This document shows, piece by piece, positions 1-12,470 of a stretch of DNA of 64,000 nucleotides. A model generated the notes under the pieces. It was not told the DNA's origin. It was given only the letters and a program-made list of their open reading frames with translations, and ran no database searches. How positions within the stretch are numbered: position 1 is the first letter of the stretch; every line of letters begins with the position of its first letter. The DNA lies in the NCBI RefSeq assembly GCF_047663525.1, contig NC_092597.1:16762501-16826500 (forward strand), in the 5' to 3' direction. This DNA is from Anas platyrhynchos. Taxonomy: Eukaryota > Chordata > Aves > Anseriformes > Anatidae. Position numbers and translations under genes: made by a program.

Positions 1-3000
1 AAAAGCAACTGCTCAAGAGCTCGCTGGTGCTGCAGGCACCGTGCTGGGAGAGCCCAGGCATTTTGTGGGGACACGGCAAGCCAAGCACAGGCAGCTGGGC
101 TTGGGGGAGATATGTCCCCCAAGATAAACTGTGGAATAAATGTCCCTCACAGTGGGGTGGCAGTGGGCTGGGACCCCTTCACATCAGGGAGGAGAGAGGC
201 TACGCCGGCTGCTCCATCTGAGGGCAGGCCAAGGCCCCAGCAGTCTTTCCATGACCTGTGTCTGGTGCACCATGCTGGACTCTTCTATAATTAACTATTG
301 TCAAGAACACTTCAGAAAACACCGGTTGGCATTTCAAATAGGAACATCAGATTAAGGAGAAGAGAGGTAATGAGGTGCAAGGAGAAAATCCTTCCCTGGG
401 GATCAAATCAAACTTGATATTATCATAAAGAGTAATGAGAAATGCACTGCCGAACTGAGGAAATTCACCGCAGCTGCCTAGAGGAAGCGAAACTGTGTAT
501 TCCTATTTAAAACAGCAGAGAGAGGATGCTAATGTTTCGGTCTGCTGGGTAAGTCAGGGGACGCGCAGCATGCACACCTGCCTTTTGCATGTACTTTTGC
601 CACACATTTCCTGAGTCCTCGGGCCAGTCATTTCACTTCTCTGTGTAGACATAAGGTGTGTAGACATAGATGTTGCATGTCAGTGCAGACAAAGCATGCC
701 TGCACACCCACATGGCAGGTTCTGAAGCTGTGACTTGATACTGCTAAATATAGTGAGGCCTAGTAGCACAGACTGGTCCTGTCCCCACCACACAGGACTT
801 GGCTTGCCTCCCAGCATGAGGCCTTGTGGCAGACCATCATGGCAGTATTTTTGTAGCAAAAATCCAAAGATTTGTGTGGCATAAACTGACATGAGGCAGG
901 AAAGCCTGTGTCTGGAGGAACAACCCCAGTTTGGATGGTGTAGGAGGATCGTGCGGGGTGAAAGGGGCCAGACCTGCACACTTCTGTCTTTGCTGCTCAT
1001 GGGTACTGGCAGAGCCCGGCAGAGTACTAACAGAAAAACAGTGTGGACCACCTGGGATCCTGTAAATGAGTTTGCTTTCTGGTCCTGCTTTATTTAGCTG
1101 TATAAATGAAACCTATGTGGCCGTGTCAGCACGGCTGCATGCCCACATTGGTAAGTCAGGGTGTATTATTTCACACATGGTGGTACACAGTTGAAGGAGC
1201 TGTAGCCACAAGAGCTCATGTCATGGGTAGAGTGAGTATTAGGTGACTGTCATCATAATTGCCAACCTTACATGGATATCCTGTAGCTTAATTAAAGTTT
1301 ATAAGAAGCATTGGTATTCTCTTCACAGAAGACCTGGGCTGGTGCAATGTATTGCTGCTTGTGTGTTTTCAGCCCTCAGCATTTTGCAGACCACCTGAGA
1401 GAAGTACTCTGAGAGAAGTGCCGATTAACCACAGCAAAAGCCCTCTCGACAGTGGCTGTGCTTTTCTTGGTTTTGTGTCCTGGGCTCCTGGCCTGTTGTC
1501 ACAGGAGGCTCAGGGATCCCTGAGCCAGCAGTTAATGACTGCAGGCGTGTGAGGGACAGAAGGCATTACAAGGACAGGGACAGAAGCTGGTGGCCATCAG
1601 GAGGCCTCATTGATACCATTTTACAAGGCAGTAAAAACTGACTGGTGTTTGATGCTCAAGAACCTCCTCTTTCTTCTCAGGGACAGGGATTTGGGAAAGG
1701 AACAGGCCTTCAGGGCATCCTGAGTGGCAACTCGTGGTCCTACAGGGCTGGAAGGGCTGGTGAGCATGAGGAGGGTCGCATGCCTGGAGGGGCAAGACGT
1801 CCTTCCCCTCACCTGCCATCCTGTTGATGTATGCTCACTGCTGATAGTAATCTTATATGTCTGCAATCTTGGTCTCATCTGTGTGTCACTCTCATCCAGC
1901 AACAGCTCTTCCCCCGCGCTGCCGCAGGCACCGCAGGAGGTTTTGTTGCTCCCCAAGTTATGTGGAGGGAAAGTGTTTTCTCCATGCAGCTTTCTGCCAT
2001 TCCTTCTAGCTCCCAGGGCAGGATTTGGGGCTAATACAGCTTGAACTGCCTTCGGGCTCCTTGCAGGGTAGCTGTGTCATTTTTCTACTGAAAGTCTTGC
2101 TTGGTATTTTACTTAAATCTTATGCGGCGTGAGTTGCGTGGCTATCAGTGTGTTGTGAGTCAGAGCAAAGGCATTCGGTGTCACACTGCTCTAGTGGAAA
2201 AAAAAATATAACAGTAACTATTACAGTATTTACAGCATTGTTTTTTATATTGAGATTTGCACAAGCTTGTTTGAGTTACTCGGCATAAAAAATCCATGAT
2301 TATAGCGGAGCTAACTCATTAAAGCAGACTCAATTTCTCCAGAGAACCCAGAAGAAAACACAGTGCTTTAATACATCTGAATTCACTCGAGTGTGCCCTG
2401 TGCTATCAGTTAAACGACACAGAAAATATATTTCTTCCCTGTACTGTTCCTGCCAATTCCCTCTTTCCTTAGTGCTTCCCCAGCTTGTCTCCTTCCTGTC
2501 TGTAATATAAATGTAAAAAGAAATTGCACCTTTTTCCTCAGCAGATTTGCCCCTTGTGTACATTCCTACCTGCCAACAGTAGTGGCAGCAAATGTTTTCT
2601 GCTTTTTTCCATGAGTCACACGGAGAGAAAACAACTAAAAAATGTGTACGCCAGAGTGTGTTTCTTTTTAAACATGATTGGTGCTTGGTCTGCACTGGTT
2701 CCTGGGCCACCTGTATGCCTGTACAAAGCCAATGTGAGGCAAGTCATGGAGAGAACAAAGAATGAGCACAGGGTTAACAGGAGAGGATTCAACCTGCAGA
2801 ATCTCCATTAGCAACCATGCTAATGGGGAGAAGGCCAACTGGTTTCCAGGTCCTAGTCTATAGGCCTGACAATTGGCAAATATCTGTTTTTATTTGAACA
2901 CTCAAGAGATTTGACAAGGTATGTCCAACATGGTGTACACAGTGACACCATAAAAATGTCATCCCTATCCAAGTGAGACCATATTTCTGCTTTCTTGCCT

Positions 3001-4992
3001 CTTTTTTTCTGTTTGCTATTCACCATTTGTCTGTCTTAGGAAACAAAAGTTGACTGCAGTGTGGTAAATTACTGAGGCTCCCTTGTAATTCAACCAGTAA
3101 TATTCTGTAGCCTCCCCGTTGGCTAATTCCCTCCTCATATTTCCTTGACCTCTTTTAAAAAAGCATACTTCTTAACTGTATGATGCCAGATTTACAAGAT
3201 TAATCTTTTCCAAGCATCGCATATGCATTGCCTTGCATATTTTATGTCCGTGTTCTAGTTCGGTCAGGTCATGATGGATGGGTGTTCACATCAGTGACTC
3301 TTCCTGAAGGATGAGCAGTGGAAGGTGATCTCCTGGAGCCTGAGAAGGATGTGCAAATGAGTTAGTCTTGTGTGCTCTTTCAGCATGCTCTTCCAAGCTG
3401 AGTTCAGAGCTGATGCTTGGTCTCACACAGGGTTTCCTGCAACCTGAAAAACTCTGCTTAGCTCTGGTTCTTTCAGTCCATGCTCCCGTGTATCTCCTTG
3501 AAAGCTGAGTGTTGTCCCTCAGCTAGATGTGGTGAGAGCTGTGCAGTTCAAAGTGTCAGTAGAGAGTTGGTTTGGAAAAGTACTGCCGCATGCTAGCTCT
3601 GGTGAAGGAGCAGAAGGTAATTATAAAACTGCTTCTTAAGGCAGTACTGTTGCTATAAGGAGGAAGCAGTGGACTGAGATGCAGTATTTGCTTTCTTTCT
3701 AAACTCATCTGATCTGTGTTTAGTCTGTGCTAGTTTTCCCCTGCCACTCCTGCTTTCCTCTTCTTAAGTGTCTGTCTGCTACAGCAGCAAGTAATGAAAG
3801 ACTTTATTTGCATTGTGAAACTAGTAAGTGGTGTGTTCCTGGGTTCAGCGGTCAGTACCAGGCCAGCCAAGCTCATTTGTTTAGAGGATGTCCTTGCAAG
3901 ACTTCTAACACCAGCAGAACAAGCCTCGCATAACGGATGGAAGCAGCGCGCTGGCTGCTGTGCGCCTGGTGGGTGCTCAGCGGGGCAGCCCGTGCCCTTT
4001 GCCTGATGGCAGAGGTGTGATCAGCTCCTGAAACAAGTGGGCAGCAGCCTGTAAATTGGAGCATTGATGCGCCTGGCATGATGCTGCTCCACATCTGGTG
4101 ACAGAGTATGAGCAAAGCGAGTGTAAAGGGCTTACCTGATCCCATCTCTTCTGTCTGGAGCTGGCGGGTGGGATCTGTAGGCAGGGTTTCCCCAGCTGCT
4201 CGGATCTCTTTTGCCCAGATAACTGGCCACTTAAGCAGCTTGCTTAATTTTTTTAACTGATTCTGAGTTCCAGTTGTACAATCTCAGAAGGGTCTCAGAG
4301 AATCCATACTGTTTGTAATCTCTCTGGAAGGAGAGAGATTTGGTGAAGGCAGGCAGAACAGCTGGGTGTGCTGCCGGAGTAACACAAATTGCCGGAGACC
4401 CAGCAGGACAGTCCTTTAGGAGAGGAACCTCATGAAGAGACAGCTCTTCAAAACTTCTTCACAATGTAAGAGGGCAGATAACCACTTTCAGAATACTTTG
4501 TATTCAAGCCTCTTTGAGTCATAGCATCTTACGGTTGTGTCAAGAAGGTACTCTCTGTCTTACACATCTTCTTCTCATTCTTTTTTTCCTTTCTATTATT
4601 GTGCCTGATGTAGAAGTTCATTTGATTTTCTGATTCTTCCTGCATTTAATTTCTCTGAGTTCAATCTCTGTCTAGATTTAGAGTCATAATCATTAGTATT
4701 TGGAAGTGTGAGGCTAAAATGATATAATAAATTTGTTATAAGGTAGATTTTTTTTTCTTTCTAGCTTTTCAGGGTCTAATTATTTTACAGCTGATCTAGT
4801 ATGCAATTGGTAAGATGAAAATGTAAATTCGCAGGTTTAGTATTCAAGGTATTTTTCATCTGATCAAAGAGATGGAAGCATTTTGCAAAACACAAAGCTA
4901 GCAGTTTTGCTGTGTATGAAATTATGTGGATGTAGTCCAGCCATCAGGAAATCCACAGTGCATCCACTAATGTTTATTTCATTTTTCTACAG
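1..4992 (+). other. MTHFS: MTHFS intron (3' part), upstream of the terminal exon
   Basis: This stretch ends in a good 3' splice site and is followed in frame by the last MTHFS exon, so it is read as the 3' part of the preceding intron. I looked for the MTHFS exon expected before it, which carries the middle of the enzyme, and did not see it; the intron therefore probably continues to the left of the window. The sequence is ordinary mixed-composition intronic DNA. Open frames are all short, lack recognisable domains and overlap one another on both strands. Only short A or T runs and a small direct repeat (TGTGTAGACATA twice near 643-668) stand out. Confidence 0.75.
4966..4992 (+). other. MTHFS: 3' splice site of the MTHFS terminal exon
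   Basis: A branch-point-like CACTAAT lies at about 4965-4971, roughly 22 bases before the acceptor. It is followed by a T-rich pyrimidine tract and CTACAG ending at 4992. Splicing here leaves GG as the first two exon bases, completing a glycine codon begun in the previous exon. This makes it a phase 1 intron. Confidence 0.85.
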
Positions 4993-5216
4993 GGGGTCTT
5001 GACCTTATCTTCATGCCAGGCCTTGGGTTTGATAAAAAAGGCAACAGATTGGGAAGAGGGAAAGGATATTATGATACCTATCTTGAAAGATGTATGAAAC
5101 ATCCCAGTGGAAAGCCTTACACGATTGCCTTGGCGTTTAAGGAACAGATTTGTGAAGCTGTGCCCGTGGCAGAAAATGATGTCCCAGTAGATGAAATTCT
5201 TTATGAAGACTGCTAA
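4993..5216 (+). CDS. MTHFS: 5,10-methenyltetrahydrofolate synthetase (5-formyltetrahydrofolate cyclo-ligase), terminal coding exon
   Basis: The exon encodes the C-terminal third of the enzyme that converts 5-formyltetrahydrofolate to 5,10-methenyltetrahydrofolate using ATP, the step that returns folinic acid to the cytosolic one-carbon pool. From 4995 the frame reads [20 protein letters not shown], then a GRGKGYYD segment (codons about 5058-5081). That glycine-rich loop with Lys and Tyr-Tyr-Asp is the hallmark ATP/phosphate-binding motif of the family. The [12 protein letters not shown] strand and the DEILYEDC tail follow. The stop is TAA at 5214-5216. The frame must begin at the splice acceptor; the ATG at 5013 is an internal methionine, not a start. 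Seventy-three complete codons are present plus a shared glycine codon, and the frame is intact. Compared with the human protein as I know it, the C-terminus ends about three residues earlier. The N-terminal exons lie outside the window. Confidence 0.96.
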
Positions 5217-5340
5217 AAGCATCTTGATACCAACCTGCCTTCAGAGTGACCGACCAAAGACTTCAGATCCATTAACCACAACTTTTTAATAGTCATATAT
5301 GATGTTGGGAGCAATAAAATACATTATTTGTATTCAAACA
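5217..5340 (+). other. MTHFS: MTHFS 3' UTR (short form)
   Basis: This non-coding segment follows the stop codon. It contains a canonical AATAAA at 5313 and ends in an A-rich stretch near 5335-5350. A TG-rich piece (about 5355-5366) lies just downstream, as expected for a cleavage site. The exact cleavage position is inferred. Confidence 0.7.
5313..5318 (+). terminator. MTHFS: Polyadenylation signal AATAAA, proximal
   Basis: A perfect AATAAA hexamer lies 97 bases after the MTHFS stop codon, with a T/G-rich element about 40 bases further on. This is the most likely end of the short transcript. Confidence 0.75.
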
Positions 5341-5767
5341 AGAAAAAAAACACAATGTATATGTGGTAATAGTAATGCAGATTGCATTGATTTGCTTCTA
5401 ATTAGCAAATATCTGGAGTGAATTCTTATTCTAGAATCAGTAGAAATAAGAATATGTGACTGTTTATTGCAGTAAGAATCATTTATTCTCATCATACTCA
5501 TGATGAACAAGCTACTTGATACCTAACAGTTTTATTATTCCAGTTTCAGAGTGAACTGTCTACTGATGACATTTCTTTATCCATTCTGATATTTGTTATG
5601 GTAAATGTTCTTAGTACTGAAATATTATGTGCATCTGTGAGCAAAACAAGAAACCACCAGATAAGTCGTAGAGTAAGCTGGGTAAAAACTGGTGATTCAA
5701 AATAAGTTTTAATTGATTTTAGTGTATGCAAGTAATGTTGATTGTTTATTTGGCTCTGTGATCTCAT

Positions 5768-5773
5768 AATAAA
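5768..5773 (+). terminator. MTHFS: Possible distal polyadenylation signal AATAAA
   Basis: A second perfect hexamer lies about 550 bases after the stop. It is followed by a T/G-rich run at about 5795-5835 (containing GTGTTTGTTTCTTTT), the usual layout of a working site. It would give an alternative, longer 3' UTR of about 580 bases. Hexamers also occur by chance in AT-rich DNA, so use of this one is uncertain. Confidence 0.4.
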
Positions 5774-8084
5774 AAGAGTATCTGTTAAGAACAAGTTTCA
5801 TGTCTATGACTTTCATACGTGTTTGTTTCTTTTATCTGAATATAAAAATGTCATGTGGTCTCAAATGTGGGCAGGGAGTTCTTGATCTGGAGAACAACTT
5901 ATTTTTTTCTTTTTTTGTAAAATAACATTCAGAATTAATTCAACCTCTAAAATTTTGTGCATGAGCCATTCTTAATATCCCCAAATGTTGTACGAAGTAT
6001 GGGAAGTATGAGACAACAAGAATTGCAGAGAACAGTTTTTATGGATTGACTAAGGTTTTGGGTGGGAGGTTATTATTTGCCCCAGGCAGATTAAAAACAA
6101 TATGTATGTAATTACGCTTTAAGTGTAATGATGTCGAGGGGCAGATTGGAGGAAGATGGACACCCATTAGTTAGGTGGATGTGGCAGAGATTATCAATCC
6201 TCCAGACCATCCTGGAAGTCATCAGGAGGACAATCAGTCTTCCTCTGCAAGCTGTCCTCATGGTAACAGGACACGATATTTTTGACTCTGGATCAATCAC
6301 AGTCAAAATTCTGTTTCCATACCCAGTGGTCCAAAAGCCTTACAGAGTTTTTGCCATGTAATCGTGCATTGCTGTGTGTGTGCTGCACGTGTGAACTGGA
6401 ACTAGAGCAAACTAAAGCATGACTCTGTCTTGGGGTCTGCACAGCATCTAAAATGTCTGTGCCCAGGAGAAGTGTGGTGCCCACTCAGAGGGAGGATGCT
6501 AGGTTTTAGAGGTTTGGGAATTAAAGGCCAATAATAGGTGATAAGAAGGGTGGCAAAATGCTCAGTTTCTCCCCTTCCTGTGCTATTAATAATCCTACCT
6601 GCCTTCTTCAACATGACTTCACTTTTCCTATACATGTTTAATCCCTCAATCAATAAGTCAGTGCATTTATTTTAACCAAACTACTGCATGTCATCATTAA
6701 AAATTCCATGAATTCTCAAGGACCAGATGCAGACCAGAATGCCCTTAAGACTTTGTCCATGGTAACTGTCCTTGTGAACAAAACCATGCCTACCTGTGAA
6801 TGTATGAACCTTTCATCTCAGAAAGCTTGTATTCAATTTTATTCCCATTTTGCCAATAGAGTAATTAATTAAAACCCTCTTGTTCTGGGGTTAACTGAGC
6901 TTCATTATCAGGTCTCTCTGGCCCGTGCACCCTGGTGTTTCTTTACCCCATGCTACTGAAAGTCTGTCTGCCTGGGGTGAAGATGCACCTTCGATGTTGG
7001 CCTGCTGGCCTTCCCACCAGCGTGCACAGCAAAGCTGCAGCCTGAACAAGACAGCTGGAAGCAGTTTGCAGCTCGGGCTATTTAGTAAAGCGATGGTGCT
7101 CAGACTTGGCTGCCTGTCAGTTCTTTATCAAACTGAATCCTTCCGCCAAATGAAAGATGCATTTTCTCACTTGGTGTGTTGCAAACTATGCAGAATAAGT
7201 TGTGTTCAGGTGTCATACAGCGTTGTGCAAGCAGAAGGTGAGATGATGGTGTTGGTGCATGCAGCAGAGCATTCTCATGCTTCTCTCAGCTCTGCAGTGC
7301 TGTCAGCTGTTCTGCTGTACAGGACGAAGGCAGACTCTTAAGATTCAAAACCTTCAGGGAATAAATGTGATGAGAAAATTGGACTTTTTTTTCATATCCT
7401 GGCAGTGTTTTAATCCCTTCTTCATTTCTGAACTTCTGTTGGCATATGGAGAGCAAAAAGGAAAAGACAGGGCAGGCTTCGTGTGTAGCAGGTTTGTCTG
7501 CAAGGCTGCTAGAGTTCACTGGTCACATTAGGATGAGACCTATGCCAGATGGCACTGCCTGCCATGGACATCAACAAAGCTGTGCTGAAGCCAGTATTTT
7601 TCACAGCGGAAATCTGGATCCCAATCCTGATAAATGTTTTAAATGTGTATACTACGTCCAGCCCTATTCAAACAGCTACGTCCTTCCATCCCATCCAAAC
7701 TGGGGTGCTTATAGGAGCGTCCTGCCTCAAAGTTTAACCCTGGCAGCATAGCTGGGCTCCTGAGATGTGTTTCTGTGCTTTTGGTTAGTGTGACACTAAG
7801 CATGACTGCGTCAACGCCACTCCAATCCTACTTTAGGCACAAATTGAGAGCCCATGGCAGCATAACAGAATATAATCAGGCACTAATGACCTCTCGCTGT
7901 TACATTTCAAGCAGAGGGGAAGCCATGATGTGTGGTTTTGAGGCTGAATATTTTTTTTTGACTGCATTTTATTAGAACGCTTTATATTACATAAATCAGA
8001 TAGCTACCAAGAAAGCCTCCTTATTACCCAAATCCTCTGTCTTGTGGCTTTGCTTTTCTTAGGCATTCTTTACATAAGAAGGTA

Positions 8085-8143
8085 TTTTATTATTATTATT
8101 ACTGTTATTACTTTATTTTATTTTATTATTCTTACTATTATTT
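8085..8143. repeat. TTA/TTTTA-rich low-complexity patch
   Basis: The patch begins with about five TTA trinucleotide units and passes into imperfect TTTTA and TTA units. It is a degenerate microsatellite with no coding meaning. Confidence 0.8.
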
Positions 8144-8779
8144 GACCAGTTAGATATGAGGTTAGTCACACTTTATGGGCCTTTTGGATTAGCTTTTAAT
8201 CCTTCTGGCTGAGCTTTGGTGTGTTCACCAGAACAGACCTTGGTTTGACACACATATTTCTCTGCGGGTGATAACAGGTGAGCAGCTGTGTACAACAAGG
8301 CTAGCAAATGATGCAGAGACTTCAGGGCCAGCACTAACAGCTGTACAGAAACTAGAGAGAACTGAAGGCTTGGTCATTCATTTTGGTGTGGGGGAGTTTA
8401 AAATGGAGCAAAAGGGAAAAGCAAGAATTTGGCTGCAAACTAGGAGCTCCTGTCCAGCACAGCTGCAGGTAGGTGCCAAGCCACTTCTTTGTGGGCTAGC
8501 TGGAAATAATTGGTACAGAAAAAGAAAGCATACTTTGAAGGCTTTCTTATCTCACAGATCACATCACTGGGCACTACAAAGCCGATCTCTGCCATTCATG
8601 CTCCCAACCGCCCTTTTGGCTACGGCTGTGAGGGAGGCATTTAATGCACCATGACACTAGGAACGAGAGAAGCAGGCATTGTGTTCCTTACCAGCCCCTC
8701 CTGGGTCAGAAGGAGATCAGCACAGGCCTGGGGAGCCACAGGGCCCCAGCTGATCCAGACAGCCCTTAACATTTAGCTG

Positions 8780-9290
8780 GTGGGGACAGTAAACCAATAT
8801 TTATGTATATAGTCTCGAGAATCACAGAGCTAAATAAATGTGACAGCTTTCATTTGACACCTAAAACTCGCCGCTGTCGCTCTGGGTTTTTCTGTTTGCC
8901 ACATAACATGAAATCACTGTCAGTTTGATGGTATATAACAGTGTTTCTGAAGCACAAAGGTTAGGGGGCTGGTAGGTGCGTCAGAATTATTTACGTTTGC
9001 TATGCATAAAATGGCACTTGGGGAGCAAGGCAGGCTGCCAAGAAGGAGAGGAGCCTGGGCTGTCTGTATGCTCCCTCGTATCAATGCTGGATTGTCAGGG
9101 TAGGATTTATAAAAATTGCTTCGAAACGGTATCATCCTTCCCCAAATGGATGTGCCCCTGTCTGTTGCAGTGAATGTCATTATTGCTCTTCTCATGACAA
9201 AGCGCCTATCAGGCTTTACTTTGTTTATAAACAAATCTGCCTGCCCTGCATAAGAAATGGGTAGTTTAAGGAAAAATACCATTACCAAAG
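8780..9290. promoter_or_regulatory. Candidate conserved noncoding element with forkhead and TGACAG-type motifs
   Basis: This is a high-complexity stretch without repeats. It contains TGACAG at 8841-8846 and its reverse complement CTGTCA at 8917-8922, the core bound by MEIS/TGIF-type homeodomains. It also has a 16-base palindrome at 9220-9235 centred on TATA with back-to-back TGTTTAT forkhead cores. Vertebrate distal enhancers near developmental genes often look like this. No conservation could be measured, so the call rests on composition and motifs alone. Confidence 0.35.
9220..9235. promoter_or_regulatory. Palindromic double forkhead-type site
   Basis: TTTGTTTATAAACAAA is identical to its own reverse complement and holds a TGTTTAT core on each strand. 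Forkhead (FOX) proteins recognise RYAAAYA-type sequences, which this matches on both strands. Binding is inferred. Confidence 0.45.
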
Positions 9291-10276
9291 GAATAAGGTA
9301 ATTATATTTCAGGATCCCAGCAGGGAATGCTATCTCAGAGTATTCAGGAAGATCTGACCAGTGGAGTTATAATTAAAAAATGTCCCCAGGGAGGAACTTG
9401 TAAATTATTTACTGTAAGGGGCTTTTCCAGGCTCTTTTAGTTTAATTACACACTCTGAAAGAGAAAGGCCTCGGAAACAAATTAACTAAGAGGTTGAAAT
9501 GGATTTGTTAAAATCATGTTCACGGCTAAGCAAGTGGAAGACTGTGAGTAAGGTTCAAATATAGGACAAATTTTCAGAAGCCGGCATTGTTCGTGGTTTA
9601 AAAGTCAGATGGAAAGCACCAAAATGTACATGCATGGAAATGCAGTCGGTGGGTTTGTCCAGGATTTCCACTGGCCTTTGTATGTACTACAGGAGCTCAG
9701 GTCTGACGGTGCTTCATGTCCTCACAGCCATTTGCTTTGTGAGAGGAGGACCTGACATTTGTGAGCCTTTGGGAAGGTGCAGATGACGTCCAAACGGAGG
9801 GGGATGAAGGATTAGAGGTGATGGAGAGGCACAGTCAGAAGGTGCTGAGACATAATGAGTTTTCCATTGCTCTCATGCCTCCTGTGGCACTTTAGCTCAA
9901 ACCAGCCTGGTTAACCCTTGGTGGCAGGTGGTCTGAATGTGGCCCTTGGTGCTGAGCCGCAGGCACCGGTACCATTAACCCATACCATTGACAGCTGTCT
10001 CCTTTTCAAAGGCCTGGCTGAAATCTGACTTGCTTGCTGGAAGGCAGCTGGAGTGATCTCTGGTCAGATGTGGAGAGGGGGAGTCAAGAGGCCAGAGCTC
10101 TCCTCTCAGCTCAGCCCCTGACTCATTGCTTGGCAGAGAAGGAGGCATTATCTAATATCGGTTTGCTAAGGAATAAGGCAGCCAGTAATACTATATCTGC
10201 CTGCCTGCCGATGCCAAACCTTATGTATGTAATGGCCCTTCTAAGCTGCTTTTCTCCTTGCATTTATCTCTTTCTG

Positions 10277-10280
10277 AAAA

Positions 10281-10327
<47 letters not shown>
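10277..10327. repeat. (TAAA)n microsatellite
   Basis: There are about twelve uninterrupted copies of the tetranucleotide AAAT/TAAA. The open frames across it give only Leu-Phe-Ile-Tyr periodic peptide and are not genes. Confidence 0.97.
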
Positions 10328-10328
<1 letters not shown>

Positions 10329-12457
10329 CCGCTGTGGCACCCTTCGCAAACAGCCAACTGGCTGAGCAGAGCAGCCTGCCAGGCAGGGTTTCTGGTACGT
10401 TAGCACATGTACATGCATATAGAATTTCTCTTTTCCTCATGTTTCCTTTTTCTTTCAATTTATTGCACTTACATGTCTTGCTTAGATGGAAACTGCCCCA
10501 GAGTTAGCAGTATTTCTACCCCCTGCATGTGCAGAGCCTTCACCACATGCCATTTGGTTATAGCCTCGAGGTCCTGCTATAATGTCCTAAACAATAAGTT
10601 CTCCACCTTCAGGCAAACTAGCTGAAAATCTGTAGATGAAAGCTGCTTTAGTCATTCATCAGGCTGATGAGATCTCAGCTTTTATTTTGTTATAGTGTAA
10701 ATCTGCTGCTTAGTTTTCTAGTCTCTCTGAAAACTACTGAATCATAAAATGCTTGTAGCAAATGCCATCTTGCCTGTCACCAGAATAATACATTAAATGG
10801 CTTATCAACTCCAGGAGACGACTACAATACCTTCGAGATGATTTGGATGTATAGTTAGGGAACAAAATATGTTGACAGCTTTAGAATTGTCTTGATCAGT
10901 AGATTTTATTTTGTATTTTACTATAGTATCCAGTAGTACCTGGGGAGGAAAGAGAAGACCACTAAATTTCTGCAAATCTAGCTTATTCCTGGGGAAAACC
11001 ATAGAAGAAAAGTGGAGTTTAAATGTAAAATGAAGGACTCTTCTTGAAAGGGCAGAACTGTGAGGTTTGACTATCCTCAGCAGGAGTATTGCCATTTAAT
11101 TATTAGGAGTGGTGAGTCCATATTAACCTTTACGGAAAGGTACTATAGACCATAATAAAATTGAATATTTTTCTATAGCTTTTTGTTATCGCTGTGTCAA
11201 ATTTAATAAAAATTTATTAATAAAGAAATTCCATTAGAATGACTAAAAAATTACTGGAAAGGATCATTTGCTATTAAATAGTGTAGATTCATAGAGTGAT
11301 TATTATTGGACCATATAAAAGCGTGTATGACTTTTTCCTTCTGCATACAGCTGGAAAATGTAGTTACAGATAAACCTCGAAGGGCCCTGGCTGATGTTGC
11401 TGTGCCTGAAATGAGTGCCCCTGGGCAGCTCTCCATCACTGCCTTCCTACACGTGGCGTGCCTCGAGTGGGGCCAGGAGCTGCCCCAGACCAACCCAGCT
11501 GGAACACAAGGCACATGCAAATCTTGTCTGGAGTGAGGTAGCCCCAGAGACCCTCCAGGTCATCTGTGGGTTTCATGCTGAAGTGGTCCCACCAGAGCCA
11601 GCTGTCTGGCTTGCTTTCCCTGGATGTGTAGGTCAGGATGGCTCACCAGCACCCTGGAGAAGGTGCCCCTTTGCATTCTCCTGCCACTCCAGTTCTGCAC
11701 CTTTCTGCAGAAATTCTGCTGGCGTGAGGCATCTCTGCAGGCAGATCATCCAGGGTTTCTCTCCTGGTCTGTCCTCAGTAACTCAGGGGAGGTGGGAATT
11801 TGGGGAGGCTTAGGGAAAATCACGTCATGCTGGAAAAACAGAAAAACAGGTCACTCTTGGTGAGCTGAGCTGTGGTAGGTGGCCCGCTGGGAGGAGAAAG
11901 GGCTTAGCTCAGATTTAGCAAACGAGGGTTTTGGAGATCCCCTCCTGAGCAAGTGGCCAGATGCAAACTGCTCTTTTTTTTATGAGCGTGATAAATTCTC
12001 TCCACTTTGCAAGGGCTAAAAAGGCGACTTTGCAGCTTGTGAGCTGGGAGAGATGCCTTGCCCTGGGACTTCTGCTGCTTAAACTGGTGGCGCTTTAATA
12101 AACTTCATCTGCTGCAGTGGACACGCCGCTGTCTCCCTAACAGGAAAAGCTCATGTATGAACAGTGTTGTTATAATAAATTAAGACTAGTGGGAAAGGCC
12201 GTGGAAGTTAGCCATAAATCTGGTGGTAAGCGCCAGCGAGCAGCAGGGGCTCTGCTGTACATCGTTAATAAAGATGTTGGAGAGGCACAGCAGCGTGTTG
12301 CTGGGGATATTGTTACTCGGGTCTCCACCACAGCAGAGCTGGGGTTTGATACGCAGCGAGACAATCAGTCAAAACCTCTCCGCTATCGTCAAATGAGCCA
12401 GGTTGCTCTCGGTAAAAGCTGCTGGTGGCAGCAAGGTTATTGTTTCATTTTTATGTT

Positions 12458-12470
12458 AAAAAAAAAAAAA
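12458..12470. repeat. Poly(A) run
   Basis: Thirteen A residues are followed by GAAAAAG. No retrotransposed gene is recognisable upstream. Confidence 0.85.

Noticed and set aside
5013-5216. MTHFS exon read as a free-standing 67-residue ORF from ATG 5013
   Set aside because: The ATG is an internal methionine of the conserved PGLGFD region; the reading frame is open back to the splice acceptor at 4993.
891-7710. CCCCAGTTTGGATGG near 903 and its reverse complement near 7690
   Set aside because: The shared word is about 15 bases with unrelated flanks; probably coincidence.
10221-10458. Frames with Leu-Phe-Ile-Tyr periodicity
   Set aside because: They are translations of the (TAAA)n microsatellite; they stay open because that strand of the repeat has no stop codon.
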